From Saccharomycopsis fibuligera x Saccharomycopsis cf. fibuligera (taxonomy: Eukaryota > Ascomycota > Saccharomycetes > Ascoideales > Saccharomycopsidaceae), in assembly GCA_001936135.1 (NCBI GenBank), contig CP012812.1, positions 2,356,001 to 2,420,000 on the forward strand: DNA of 64,000 nt. The letters are read 5' to 3'. Under the pieces are notes generated by a model. It searched no databases. It saw only the letters and a list, made by a program, of their open reading frames with translations, and had not been told where the DNA came from. The translations under genes were made by a program, and so were the position numbers. The stretch's first letter is position 1, and every line of letters begins with the position of its first letter. This document shows, piece by piece, positions 42,395-53,093 of this stretch.

Positions 42395-44224
42395 ATGCCA
42401 CTGAGACAAAACAACTATCATTCTATTAACACCCCAGTAAATAATGAAATGGCTTCCGTACCTTATTCCCAGATCAACATTGACGATTCAAATGTTCATC
42501 ATCCTGCTTATCACTCTGGAAATGACAATGCAGTAGAAATCTTCAATCCGCTCTTGTCAGAAACCAACAACAATAATAATAAAAACAACATTAGCTATGA
42601 TTTCGACAATGATCTTGATCTCAGTGCCACCAACACGAATCATACTCATGACCCTTTGGAACTCAGTGGCATCTCATTACCGTCTAGAAAATCCATTGAG
42701 TTTGATCTCAACAATGTCCATTCAATCCTTGAAGAACTACCCCAGGGTCGTAACTATGGTGTTTACTCATCCGTAATCTTTATCATATCCAGAATCATTG
42801 GCAGTGGTATCTTCAGCACCCCAGGTGGCATATTCCGCAATTGCGGTGGTTCTCCCTTTTTGTTCTTTTTAGCTTGGCTTATTGCTACTTTGATTTCATT
42901 CTTGTGCATGATTGTTTATTTGGAACTAGGAACATTAATGCCAAGGTCTGGCGGGCCCAAATTTTTTTTGGAAACAATTTATCGCAGACCCAAATATTTG
43001 GTCACCACAATAATGAGTCTACAAATGGTTTTGTTTGGTTTCACTTGTTCTAATGCTATGATTTTCGGTCAGTATATTTTGAGCGCATTGGGATATGAGG
43101 TGGATATCGCCAAACTGAATGCTAGCAGATACGTTGGCTTGGGGATCATTTTTGCTTGTGCAGTGGTGCAATCCTTATCGGTTAAAACTAGCGTTTATGT
43201 GCAGAATGGCCTCGGGGTGGCTAAATTATCATTATTGGCAATTCTTGTGCTCACTGGATTTTATGTCATTGTGGTGCCGTCATCAATCACTCACTTGGAA
43301 AACCAACTACATTGGTCTGGTTTTTTTCAACCAGTGAAACCGGTGACTTTATCCTCATTTACCGCTGCTATTTTGCAAGCAATTTTCTCCTTTAATGGTT
43401 GGGAAAGCATTTATTTGATTAGTTCTGAAGTAAAGAATCCAATTCGAACCCTTAAGATTGTGGGTCCATTATCATTGCTAATCACTTTGTTCACTTACCT
43501 TTTTGTCAACATTGCATATTTGAAAGTCATCGATCATACCTCTATCTTTGGCAGTGGTCAATTAATTGGTTCGCTACTTTTTGAAAAAGTGTTTGGTAAA
43601 GCTATTGGTAAACAGTTACTCGCAATATCAGTGGCACTTTCCGCTGCTGGGAATGTTTATGTTGTACTTTATGGAATATCTCGATCTACTCAAGAAGTTT
43701 TCCGTGAAGGAATCTTACCATTTTCCAAGACAATGGCTGCTAACTTTGGTAGTTGGGGCACTCCAGTGCCAACGATCTTCTTGTCAATGACATTATCAGC
43801 CATAATCTTATTGGTACCTCCACCAGGGGACGTCTTCAGTTACATTGTCAACTTAGAAACATATTTGTTACAATTGGTGTTTTTGGCAGTAATGTTTGGG
43901 TTTTTCAAACTTAGAAGAGATTATCCTCATATTGCTAGACCAATCAGAGCTCCAGTTGTGGCTCCAATAGTAGCAATTGGTTTCATTGGCTATGTTCTTA
44001 TAACTCCGTTGTTTGAAGGCAATGGCAATGAAGGTGACAGTAGTGGTATTAATGGATTGCCTAATTATTCATACTTGGCAATTTTTTTGAATTTTTTGTA
44101 TGTTACATTTTGGTTTGTCAAATTTGTGGTGTTGCCCAAGTTGGGAGGTTATAAGTTGCAAAGACAACAAGAGGTGCTTAGTGATGGATTGATGATTAAA
44201 ACTTGGTCAAAGTTGTATAATTAG
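42395..44224 (+). CDS. MUP1: Methionine permease family transporter
   Basis: Plasma-membrane amino-acid permease of the LAT-like Mup1/Mup3 branch of the APC superfamily. The 609 residues comprise an Asn/Asp-rich cytosolic N-terminus (about 115) and about 12 hydrophobic helices. Family landmarks: IIGSGIFSTPGGIF in helix 1 (the GSGIF substrate-binding break), YLELGTLMPRSGG, FNGWESIYLISSEVKNPIRTLKI, GREGILPFS-like FREGILPFSKTMAANFGS, and the terminal block VVLPKLGGYKLQ. EVKNPIRTLKI and LAPPPGD-like VPPPGD fit Mup1/Mup3 better than the YAT permeases. I cannot decide between high-affinity (MUP1) and low-affinity (MUP3) orthology. GATAAG and CTGTGG words lie upstream. Confidence 0.8.
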   Translation: MPLRQNNYHSINTPVNNEMASVPYSQINIDDSNVHHPAYHSGNDNAVEIFNPLLSETNNNNNKNNISYDFDNDLDLSATNTNHTHDPLELSGISLPSRKSIEFDLNNVHSILEELPQGRNYGVYSSVIFIISRIIGSGIFSTPGGIFRNCGGSPFLFFLAWLIATLISFLCMIVYLELGTLMPRSGGPKFFLETIYRRPKYLVTTIMSLQMVLFGFTCSNAMIFGQYILSALGYEVDIAKLNASRYVGLGIIFACAVVQSLSVKTSVYVQNGLGVAKLSLLAILVLTGFYVIVVPSSITHLENQLHWSGFFQPVKPVTLSSFTAAILQAIFSFNGWESIYLISSEVKNPIRTLKIVGPLSLLITLFTYLFVNIAYLKVIDHTSIFGSGQLIGSLLFEKVFGKAIGKQLLAISVALSAAGNVYVVLYGISRSTQEVFREGILPFSKTMAANFGSWGTPVPTIFLSMTLSAIILLVPPPGDVFSYIVNLETYLLQLVFLAVMFGFFKLRRDYPHIARPIRAPVVAPIVAIGFIGYVLITPLFEGNGNEGDSSGINGLPNYSYLAIFLNFLYVTFWFVKFVVLPKLGGYKLQRQQEVLSDGLMIKTWSKLYN

Positions 44225-46030
44225 GGAGAAAATTATTATTGGATTAGGTAATCTTTTGGAGAGCATTCTCTCTAATAGGAGAGTTTATAGACACAAAAAA
44301 TTAAAATATAGACAGGTTTACGATTTATCATATAAAGTATACTATATCAATAGACTCAGAAAGACGTAGCCAATATATATAGGGAAGATTTCAACTTTAC
44401 GGTAAAAGGGCACCGCATCATGGTGAAAGCTAAGGTCTTGAATTTTGGCTTCATAGAAATTATTAGTAGCCGTGTGCCACATCCTTTATATACCACTGAT
44501 ATTGTATCAGAGGAACAGGCTGACATTGTGTCAAAGAGGCAATTTTCGTAGACCTGTATCCTAATCACTCACATGAATTAAGACAGTCTTTGTTGGAAAC
44601 CCCAAAATCATCGTCAACAGTCTAAGTTTAATGGAAATTTTAATTTATACCAAGATCAGCAACCATATCAACGCCAACAACTTGTTAAATCTCAATTTCT
44701 CGCTTCTGAAAACTTCTTTTTCAATTTTCTTCTTTGCTACACAAATCTTTTATAGATATAATAAATTTCTATTTTTTTTCTTCATCCTGTTGCAAAGACA
44801 GCAAAACAACTGACCAAATTCAACAAAGCGCCGCATTAAAAAAACTCAGCACTCTTATCAATATTAAAAGTTTTCATTTTCAAAACCGAGAATCTTGCCA
44901 GTCTTGTATTCATTATTCATACGTCTTCTACTCATCTATCTTGTATTAAAGATATGCTTTCTTAACAGGGTGTGTTTTTGCACATATTGCGCTTCCCTTG
45001 AAGCTGCAGCTGTTGTGGTACAGAACATTTTCAAGTTATTCCTTGTCATACTCCTTTGTACCCAAAACAAGATAACTTAGTTAAATGATGGACTTAGAAT
45101 TTTTGCATTGTGCTGCGTTAAAGAATTACGTTCAAAAAAATTTGACTGATGTTAATGGATTGAAAGAAAAACGAATAGCGGTGATATTTAAAGAGACGGA
45201 AAAATCAACCGAAGAAAAGCATTATTTTGAAAGCCTGACTACATCAAGTGCTTGTATCAATACATAAATTTAACGGGTGGAAGAATTATGAATGTTCGTG
45301 CATAACTTAGGCTTGAGGTAAAAGGCTAATTAGCTTGAGTAGAAGCGTTGCCAACTGAATGTATACAATTGGAAGAATAAAAGTAAATGATATGCTGCAG
45401 ATAGATCAAAATGAATGGGAAAACAAGCTTATACGTTGAGGCAAGTGATGCTATGTGGGTCGGCCGGTGCTCCTAGATGTCATTAATTCCGAGCTGACCT
45501 AGGAGAGGTATTTTCAGTTGTTGCTGCATTCTGTTTGTAATTTAATGGAAGGACTTGTGTCTCTTTGTGAGTCAACCACAGAGTAAAGTATGATTTCATT
45601 TTATGGGAATTGCCCATCTATATGGAAGTACAGATATTTATTCAGCTTGGCTTTGCTCCATTCATAAATCCGAATGCTTCTTCCATATCAGTAATGTTTT
45701 TATGTGGTTTAATCTTCAAACATTTGAGCACCTCTCTAAAGGGTCTGGTTAATGCTCAGTTCTTCATAGTTCATCGTATTTTATTATACTTGAATATTAA
45801 TGATCCCCACTAGTGGTACTTTTAAAGCGGTTGCCCTGCCTTATAATGCTAATTACGGACGAAAAACGAAAAAGCGCCAAATACACAAAAAAAAAAAAAA
45901 AATTTCAAGCACATCAGACATTAAGCACGGAGTGGTGACTGGAGACAGAGTAAATGCTGTGAAATATATCAATAAAGAGGGTTATTTTCAATATCAAACC
46001 AACCCATCAAAAAATATTTCAAGACAAATA
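44225..46030. other. Permease/MRPL11 intergenic region
   Basis: 1.8 kb. Short frames at 45085-45267 and 45610-45813 have no recognisable similarity. The in-frame extension of MRPL11 (45800-46030) is Lys-rich and not mitochondrial-presequence-like, so I leave it out of the gene. No RNA gene seen. Confidence 0.4.
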
Positions 46031-46819
46031 ATGTTCAAGTCGATATTTGGACCATGCCAAACTAGCACACGTGCTGCCGTGGAGGCTGTTCGCACCTATG
46101 CCACCGTTGCCAAAACCGTTAAAGGTACGAAAGGTGGAGCTAAAAATGTTAGTGCTGCTGCTTCTGCCATACCGAAGCGTAATACATTTAAACCGATAAA
46201 CTCCAGAAAGACTTTTCTCGTTGACTTTTATGCTTCCTTGATGAGAAACAACCAGATTGTGTTAGTGTGTCATCGTAACAATTTACTTAAGCTGGACAGT
46301 GCGCATTTCCGTCAACAGATCAGTGCCCTTGGTGGACAATTTGTGGTTGTTAGAAACAGCTTGCTTAAAGTATACTTAAGATCAGAAGAAGAAAAAGATC
46401 CGGCATCGTTGGAGGCCACTAAGCGTAATGCACAGAAGAAATCAAAACCACATCCATTATCACCATTGTTGAGTGGTCCAACTGCTATCATTGCTTTTAA
46501 AGAAAATGACCCAAGCAAAGTAAAAAAATTAGCTAAATTATTACAGGCTGCTAAAGAAAAATTGTTTATTGTTGGTGCTAAAGTGGAGCAAGAAGTTTTT
46601 GATTTGCAGAAATTGGAAGGATACAAGGAGTTGCCATCCAAGACCGAATTACAATCACAACTTGTGGGTTTGTTGAATATCCTTGGTGGTTATGGTTTGA
46701 CTAGAACATTGGAGAGCGCTAGTAATGTGTTGTACTTGACATTGAACTCGCATAAGGAAAATGTGGAGAACCCAAAGAGCGAGGAAGAAGCTGGTAAAGC
46801 AGAGCAAGCTACTAGTTAG
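46031..46819 (+). CDS. MRPL11: Mitochondrial ribosomal protein uL10m
   Basis: Large-subunit mitoribosomal protein of the L10 family, at the base of the stalk. I chose the ATG at 46031 (MFKSIFGPCQTSTRAAVEAV), 77 codons inside the open frame, because it starts a basic, Ala/Arg/Thr-rich mitochondrial presequence lacking acidic residues early on. This gives 262 residues (S. cerevisiae Mrpl11 is 249). The L10 core follows: SRKTFLVDFYASLMRNNQIV, HRNNLLKLDSAHFRQQISAL, GGQFVVVRNSLLKVYL, and LSGPTAIIAFKENDPSKVKK. A Glu/Lys-rich tail ends the protein. Identity is good; the exact start is inferred. Confidence 0.87.
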   Translation: MFKSIFGPCQTSTRAAVEAVRTYATVAKTVKGTKGGAKNVSAAASAIPKRNTFKPINSRKTFLVDFYASLMRNNQIVLVCHRNNLLKLDSAHFRQQISALGGQFVVVRNSLLKVYLRSEEEKDPASLEATKRNAQKKSKPHPLSPLLSGPTAIIAFKENDPSKVKKLAKLLQAAKEKLFIVGAKVEQEVFDLQKLEGYKELPSKTELQSQLVGLLNILGGYGLTRTLESASNVLYLTLNSHKENVENPKSEEEAGKAEQATS

Positions 46820-47314
46820 AGATTTGGTAGTTATGTTTTATATATATACATTGTCACTTTGTAAATAAACAACTTTGAACCGTTATTTGGTTTTCCCGAG
46901 AAGCCGCTTTATTACGTAGCTGGTAGAGAACTCTGATATTGACATTTGTGACCTTTTTGTCTTATCCAGATCATTCGCCTATGCGACAATGAAGTTTGTT
47001 CACAGTACCGCCGTCATCAGACAACCTTTTTACTGAATTTAGCCATTTAATTCTCTTAAAAACAAATACATCGTTAATATTGCAAATTCAAGTTGTATTT
47101 GTGAAAAGCGAGACTTTGGTTTTAACTGATGATATCACATGATTTCCAAAAAATGTAGGCATGCATGTCGATTTCCATCTTCGGATTTCTTTTGATGTAA
47201 TTATTTGAGCTCTTCGCGATGATGAGAGCACTTAAAGGCAAACATACAAATAAGTAACCAACTTCCACATAATATGACCTTCAATTTTAGTATTAGACAA
47301 TTACAGTATTCGTA
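46820..47314. other. MRPL11/NTR1 intergenic region
   Basis: 495 bp between a stop and the next co-directional start. It contains an ATCACATG word at 47136, a Cbf1-like half match. No gene seen. Confidence 0.4.
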
Positions 47315-49843
47315 ATGTCAACGGCGAAATATGGTATTGGAGCTGCCCTCCTAAAAAAAATGGGTTATAAGGAGGGCCAAGGTTTAGGAGCTCGCAGTGA
47401 GGGTATCGTTAACCCAATTGAAGTAAAACTAAGACCCAGTGGCATGGGAATTGGCGCCATGAGTGAAAAATTACACTATAGTGATGAAAGTTATAATGAT
47501 GATGAAGATGAAGACGAAAACATGGATTCGGAAGATGATAGCATTACCGAGTTGGGTATGGAAGAGTATGATGATTTCAATAACAGAACTTACAATAACA
47601 ATATCAAAAACAATAACAAGAAAAATACCATAGATGGGCCAGCAAAGCCAAAAGTGAGGACGAAATACGGCCATGGAAACGCTGGTATCCGAACTGAACA
47701 AGTGCCGTCACTTCATGAAATTATTGACGATTTAACCCGTCATGGCATCCATGTGTCCAACAAGTTTCATCAATTTGCAGAAAAAGAATTAATTTATCAA
47801 GCAAAACATTTCAAAAAAGCGCCAGAGATTATCAATGGTATAGCCTTTGTAAAAATGGATGAAACTGGTAGTGATAAATATTCTGGATGGCACCGTTTCC
47901 GTGAGCTAAAAAGTGAGATTTGGGAACTCAGTAAGCAATGGAAAATAGCTGCTGCTAAAATAAAGCAAAGCAAAGTAGCACAAGACCAGGTAGAAATAGA
48001 AGCCGGCCGATGGGACTCGGTTCGGAGAGACTTTTCCAATTTAGTTATCACTCTGGAAGTCATTAAAAATTTTGAGAATAATGCCGAACCACAAGATGCT
48101 GATAATGATTTTAATCACCGTACAATCAATAAAGAGAGAGTTAATGCATTAAGGTACATCAGGGATATTAAAAAGACGCACAGTGGGAGTGTCATGATGG
48201 ATTACATTCTTGATGGGATGTTGACGCTATTATTAAATCCAATATTTGATGCTATTGTAAGCACAGTGAAAAATGGCACAGGTAGCTTAACCTTTGAGGG
48301 GTTTAGAGATTTGGTGAATAAACTTCATGGCTTACACGAAGAAAGCGCGGCAATTGAAGGGATAGACTCAAAGAATAATAAAAATTTTTATAATGACAAT
48401 CAAAGTGATAATGATGATCGATTAAGTGTTTGGCACTCGCTTATTGCCAAGAAATTTTACCCATTGGTTGTTCAATATCTCCAAAATAATTATACTGAAT
48501 TCTGGCACAACCCACCATTAGCTCAATTTTTCCGAGAATCGCTCAATATCTTTCATCCAAACTTGGAAAAATATTTTATGTACAACATTGTGATGCCATT
48601 ATTGCTGTCTATGCTAGAATATGCTGAATTTCCATATTTTGTCAATAACATTAAATCCTGCAAAACTTTTAACTCTGAGTTAGTAGGTTACACTAATTCA
48701 GAGGCTAATCCTCGTGAAATTATTAACATTTTGCCACTTCCTGAACTAGTTCAGAAGAAACTTCAAGAAAAAACTTACATATCCTTTACCAAGTTCTTGC
48801 AGAATTTGGATTACAAAGATTACGTGAAAGACATGGCTTTATACAGCGAAATTGTTTATGATTATACTGATGCTCTTGATGATAGATATACGGAGGCCAT
48901 AATTAACAGCGTATCCAATTATGTAGCTACTTCATTTAGCGATTATCGAATCTCTACAGTGAAGCCCGACTACGATTTTTTCAAGATACTTTTTTCATTC
49001 AGAAAATATTTACTTTTGCCTGATCAACGAACATTTATTTATGAAGTACTTATTAACGATTTATTTCTCAAAAACAAATTCATATCACGGTTGATTGAGT
49101 TGATTAAAGACACGCTCTTATTGAAAAAGAAATTTCAATTACCTCAATGGATTCAATCCTGGTATTCATTTTTGCAACTTTACTTTAAGCAGCTTTTAAT
49201 AATCAGTAACGGTCAGGAAACAGAGTTCACCAGAAGCAAAAAATTACAACAAGCCAAACTGGCTTTACCAAGATCTGTACAATTAACTTGGAAACGTATA
49301 ATTGATATTGTTAGTTTGTCTTTAGATTTTGCTCAGCAACATGATCATCAGGGGTTACTAAACTATCTCGATACTTTTAAATTCAAGCATGACATAACCG
49401 CTGAACTAATGGTGCAAATTGCTCAAAGACATCAAACCGTACCCCTTCACACTGACATTACTATTGAGCCTCAATACTTTAATGATAGCGCAGTCGATAG
49501 CAATAACAATATTGATATTGGCCCACAAAAGGATATTCGTGGAATTTCTAGTGCCAACTTAATGACATCATTCAAGGACGTTGTTGAATCTTATTGCGCT
49601 GATCATAACTTGTTTTTCTTTCCTCAGTTGACAGCACATTCCGAATTTGGATATCCTTTATACAAAGTAAGCCGGAATTTTTCTGGTAAGAATGGGATTT
49701 CATGTTATATGGTAGATGATGTCTTGTTTGTTCAGAATACTGAGAAAAATAACAATAGCGGCGGTGTCAGAAATGAGGAATTTGAGCCTATTGCATTGGA
49801 GTCGTTGTTTATTTATATAGATGAGAAATCACAGGACAAATAA
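47315..49843 (+). CDS. SPP382: G-patch spliceosome disassembly factor Ntr1
   Basis: Orthologue of Spp382/Ntr1 (human TFIP11), which activates the DEAH helicase Prp43 to take apart the post-splicing intron-lariat spliceosome. The 842 residues start directly with a G-patch (about 4-50): YGIGAALLKKMGYKEGQGLG, then GMGIGAM. An acidic stretch follows at about 60-85. The GCFC/tuftelin-type domain covers the middle, with RWDSVRRDFSNLVITLEVIK near 230 and long helical blocks through 650. The C-terminal block reads LYKVSRNFSGKNGISCYMVD, the place where the family has a short conserved end. Length is close to TFIP11 (837) and greater than S. cerevisiae Spp382 (708). Confidence 0.9.
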   Translation: MSTAKYGIGAALLKKMGYKEGQGLGARSEGIVNPIEVKLRPSGMGIGAMSEKLHYSDESYNDDEDEDENMDSEDDSITELGMEEYDDFNNRTYNNNIKNNNKKNTIDGPAKPKVRTKYGHGNAGIRTEQVPSLHEIIDDLTRHGIHVSNKFHQFAEKELIYQAKHFKKAPEIINGIAFVKMDETGSDKYSGWHRFRELKSEIWELSKQWKIAAAKIKQSKVAQDQVEIEAGRWDSVRRDFSNLVITLEVIKNFENNAEPQDADNDFNHRTINKERVNALRYIRDIKKTHSGSVMMDYILDGMLTLLLNPIFDAIVSTVKNGTGSLTFEGFRDLVNKLHGLHEESAAIEGIDSKNNKNFYNDNQSDNDDRLSVWHSLIAKKFYPLVVQYLQNNYTEFWHNPPLAQFFRESLNIFHPNLEKYFMYNIVMPLLLSMLEYAEFPYFVNNIKSCKTFNSELVGYTNSEANPREIINILPLPELVQKKLQEKTYISFTKFLQNLDYKDYVKDMALYSEIVYDYTDALDDRYTEAIINSVSNYVATSFSDYRISTVKPDYDFFKILFSFRKYLLLPDQRTFIYEVLINDLFLKNKFISRLIELIKDTLLLKKKFQLPQWIQSWYSFLQLYFKQLLIISNGQETEFTRSKKLQQAKLALPRSVQLTWKRIIDIVSLSLDFAQQHDHQGLLNYLDTFKFKHDITAELMVQIAQRHQTVPLHTDITIEPQYFNDSAVDSNNNIDIGPQKDIRGISSANLMTSFKDVVESYCADHNLFFFPQLTAHSEFGYPLYKVSRNFSGKNGISCYMVDDVLFVQNTEKNNNSGGVRNEEFEPIALESLFIYIDEKSQDK

Positions 49844-50362
49844 GTTCCTGCTCAAAAGGAAAATTTTTATATTTTTACGAATCCTTTTTTTTTTTCTTCT
49901 AGGTCTACCATTCTGTTATTGAAAACAATGTGACTCGATTCATAGCAAAAGCTTTTGGATTGCCCAAGTGTATCGTATTCGGTAGTCACTGTACTCAATA
50001 TATGGAACCCACAATAAATGATTATCATTATTAAATTTATATTATATATTTTACAAGGAATCCCATTATAGTATCAAATTAGAGAAAATTAAAGCGTTTC
50101 GTGATATTTTTTCAGTATGCTGAGGTAGGTAAAAAGTAAATAATATAAAATAAGATCAGCAGAAACAGCACTAAAAGACTAAGAGAAGCATAATGACTGC
50201 CATGATATCAATCTGTTTTTTTTTTTTTTTTTTTTTTTGTGAGCAGCATAGCGTGTGCAGGCTTTTGTATACAACCCCAACAAAGACCTATTTATCTAAA
50301 TGGCTACTCCCCTGCAGATGAATGGCTTGTAGTTAGTGGTAAATAATTCTTGTTGCAATTAA
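49844..50362. other. Convergent region NTR1/mitochondrial gene
   Basis: 519 bp between two stop codons, with a T run near 49888 and a 23-T tract at 50216-50238. No gene seen. Confidence 0.45.
50216..50238. repeat. Homopolymer T23
   Basis: 23 T residues between convergent NTR1 and the mitochondrial gene. Confidence 0.95.
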
Positions 50363-51009
50363 TTATTCCTTTTTTGGTGGCCTGTCTTCAGAAACAGATG
50401 GAGTATCTTTGCTACTGTCACTATTGTTACCATTCTTATCAGTTTCTACGGTAACGGATTCTTCTGGAGTTGCAGCGTTATCATGAGTAGCTGAAGGAGT
50501 ATCTTCACTAGTTGGTGGTTCTTGAGCTTTTTCTTCCGCTGTTGACTCTTCTAGTGCAGGAGTTGGTTCTTTTTGTTCTGGCTTAGATTTTCGGTTCGGT
50601 GGAGATGATTCTTTAGGTTTTTCTGGTTCTTTTTCTAAATATTGATTGTTAGTATAACGCACATATTAGAGTCTCCTGACAGGAACGTAGATATTATTTT
50701 TGAGTGTAAAGGTTTAACTTAATACTCACTATTGTTGAAGAAGGAAGAAATGTTCAAAGAATCCTGAAAGATGAAAGCACCACTCAATATAATGGCAAGT
50801 GGGAGTAAAAACCTCAATCCTTCACCAGAAGAAGGATTTGACCCTTCTGGGGGCTTATCCGTTGAAGCAGAATACATTCTTTTGCCCAGTGAATGGCGAC
50901 AACTGATGAATTTTTGAGCTCTCACTGGAGATTTCAATGCTCCACCAATTAGTGCTCTTCTTGAGGCAATAGCGGCACATAGTGATGAAGTGAACATGAT
51001 TCTTTGCAT
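50363..51009 (-). CDS. Intron-split probable mitochondrial membrane protein
   Basis: Two exons on the minus strand: 51009-50730 and 50634-50363, joined in phase for 183 residues. Exon 1 begins MQRIMFTSSLCAAIASRRAL. It is basic, rich in Ala/Arg/Ser and lacks early acidic residues, with KRMYSA near residue 45 as a likely presequence cleavage region. One membrane segment follows (about 67-85, LRFLLPLAIILSGAFIFQ). Exon 2 is an entirely polar tail rich in Glu, Pro, Ser and Thr. This layout suggests an inner-membrane protein with a disordered acidic tail, probably in the intermembrane space. I do not recognise the family. Without splicing, exon 1 would stop three codons after the donor site. Confidence 0.8.
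50635..50729 (-). other. 95-nt spliceosomal intron
   Basis: On the minus strand the intron opens GTGAGT at 50729, has a perfect TACTAAC branch box (complement of 50648-50654) and closes TTTAG at 50635, 12 nt after the branch box. Removing it joins AAT A|AA AAA GAA in frame. All three signals and frame continuity agree. Confidence 0.93.
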
Positions 51010-51045
51010 TGTGTATTATGTATTGTGGTTTATTCGTCTTGTTAA

Positions 51046-51573
51046 TTAGCTAGCTATAACGTTTTTGTTGATGAATAATACGCAATTAATCAAATCTTTT
51101 TTGAGTAACATATAAGCAAAGGAGGAACAAATAGGTAGAAGTTGCGAAGAATTTGTTTTCCTTAAGAATTCAAGCCCAAAAAATGTATCGAAATGTTCCG
51201 TAGAATAAAGAATATTGCTATTTTTCCATGTTTGCGCAAAGTTTCTGTCATGCATGTAGGCTTGCATACATGCAGAGGGCCGCAAACCGCTACCATGATG
51301 CGCAACTGTCAAGAAAATATATATTTTATCTTTAGTCTGGCATACGATACCTTCCAGGATGTATTTCCACACTGTAGCATACCTATATACAACTTTGTTG
51401 TATTGAATATATGCTGCGGCTTTCTCCAAAGGTTTTAATTCAAGCCAATTAGTTACTTGAATACAGTATAGCATTAAAAGAATAATTATACACCAGTAAC
51501 TAATAGCCAGCCAAAAGCAATTACAATCAACACATGCTGTTTTATTTGCAAACCGTAAAAAAGAATTTACCAA
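51046..51573 (-). CDS. Doubtful 175-codon ORF
   Basis: An uninterrupted frame starting MVNSFLRFANKTACVDCNCF, Cys/Tyr/Trp-rich, ending 36 bp upstream of the mitochondrial gene's start. A gene here would occupy that gene's promoter. I recognise no domain. Inverted GCATGCATG-like words at about 51250-51275 fall inside it. Probably chance, kept because of its length. Confidence 0.15.
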   Translation of the reverse strand: MVNSFLRFANKTACVDCNCFWLAISYWCIIILLMLYCIQVTNWLELKPLEKAAAYIQYNKVVYRYATVWKYILEGIVCQTKDKIYIFLTVAHHGSGLRPSACMQAYMHDRNFAQTWKNSNILYSTEHFDTFFGLEFLRKTNSSQLLPICSSFAYMLLKKDLINCVLFINKNVIAS

Positions 51574-52102
51574 AAAAGTAATACCTGAAGGTGCCCATTG
51601 AAGTTATTATAATCTGAAATCGACAAATGTGGTAGTTGAGGATGATGATAGAATAGATCAATCCTGAATAAAGTTGAATAAATTAAGTTTAAATAGATTT
51701 TGTCTTGAACCATCTTTGAAATTGCTTTTGATTTATCTGCTAATGGAGTTCAACAGCAAAGCAAGGGCTTTTTTCTGGTTAAATGTCGGTTCCGATAAAA
51801 ACAAGCTCTAAAAACCCAGCTTTAGAATACACATTGCTTACTACATCAGCGTTATTTCTCAAAAAGTTTGTAAGTCAAGATTTAACTTAATGTTTAAGTT
51901 CCATCTCTCGATGGGTAGGAAAACTTGGTAATTATCTGTTTGGTTTGCAAAACAATACAAAAAAAAGGCTCAATTTTGATTGAAAACGTTGATTAAAACA
52001 ATATACTATTGTTGTCTATAGCCTAGCAGTGCCAATAAAATAACCTACTTTGCTTAAACCCAAATGCTCAAACAACAAATAGACATTGTGCTATATTTGA
52101 CA

Positions 52103-52198
52103 GGTTCCCTGATAGGAACCATTATAAATTTATTGAAGTTGATCAATCCAAATAATTTGACCAGATCTTTGTCAACGATTTCTATAGGCAAATCGTTG
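52103..52198. repeat. Cluster of perfect short hairpins
   Basis: GGTTCC(52103-52108)/GGAACC(52115-52120) with a 6-nt loop; TTGATCAA palindrome at 52139-52146; TTGAC(52157)/GTCAA(52171); and CAACGATTT(52173-52181)/AAATCGTTG(52190-52198) with an 8-nt loop. Four inverted repeats in 100 bp is more than I see elsewhere in the window. Confidence 0.7.
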
Positions 52199-53077
52199 TG
52201 ATTGACCGCTTAACCTTGCCGTTGGTGCCGCGACGAAGGTAACGGGTATTGGCTCTTTACTCATTTCTTCTGATGATTAAGCCAAAAAAAATAAAACTTT
52301 ACCTCAGTATCATTACATGTGAAGAGATGTCCAAAAAAACAAACAAACACAAAAAACAACAGAAAACAAAAACAAAAACAAAACAAAAATACTAACTAGT
52401 TAAAACGTAATCAAAAATTCGCTTTCTCCAACAGAAGTAGCAACCAGACAACCGCATATTGGTATGCGCGCTGCTCTAGGCTCAAGTTAAAAAGCATTAA
52501 AAAAAAAAAATGAGGCAGGCGTATCTTTAACCTTTTTTTTGAAGCCTACCTTTAGTATTCTGATCAAATTAGTTCGTCCTCTAGTATGTGGCTGAACTTA
52601 TATATGATGAGAAAATCTCCACCCGAAATTGGTCTCAACACACACTATCGCCACAGCCACAGAATTTCCATTTATCAATTGACGGCAATCTTTGAAAACA
52701 AATTCCTTTACTTTATCAGTTAAACTATGGAAGCCCTTTTTTTCTTTTTGTTTTTTTCGTAAAGCGAAAATTTTTGCAATTGCGTTTCAAATGTGACGCA
52801 TAAATTGAACATCAACTGTAGATCATTGAACTTTTTGCAAGATTTGCGCTATCTAATGATTTTTGGCTTACCTATTTAAGCACCTCAAACATTTCACTGC
52901 TCTGCGTTATATATATATTTGAAGGCGACTTCAACATTGAACCAAGATCCAAAATATATTAGACTAAACCTCGTTTACTAGGGGTGGGATAAAGAATCCG
53001 CTTGGTGTAACTAATTCACAATAGCCGAAAATTTAAAGTTTTTTTGTACCTTTGCAGAAAATATTTGATGTGATGCT

Positions 53078-53093
53078 CAAGCCGTGCGGCTTG
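53078..53093. repeat. Perfect hairpin CAAGCC-GTGC-GGCTTG
   Basis: A six-base stem with a four-base loop in the gene-free region. About 40 bp on, CCTC-AAA-GAGG precedes a T7 run near 53150. This could be part of a small structured RNA, but there is no other support. Confidence 0.6.

Noticed and set aside
45800-46030. N-terminal extension of MRPL11 from the first ATG of the frame.
   Set aside because: Lys-rich and unlike a presequence; the internal ATG at 46031 starts a typical mitochondrial targeting peptide.
51747-51765. ACAGCAAAGCAA matches the start of the LTR-like repeat.
   Set aside because: Similarity ends after about 14 bases, with nothing of the rest of the element nearby.
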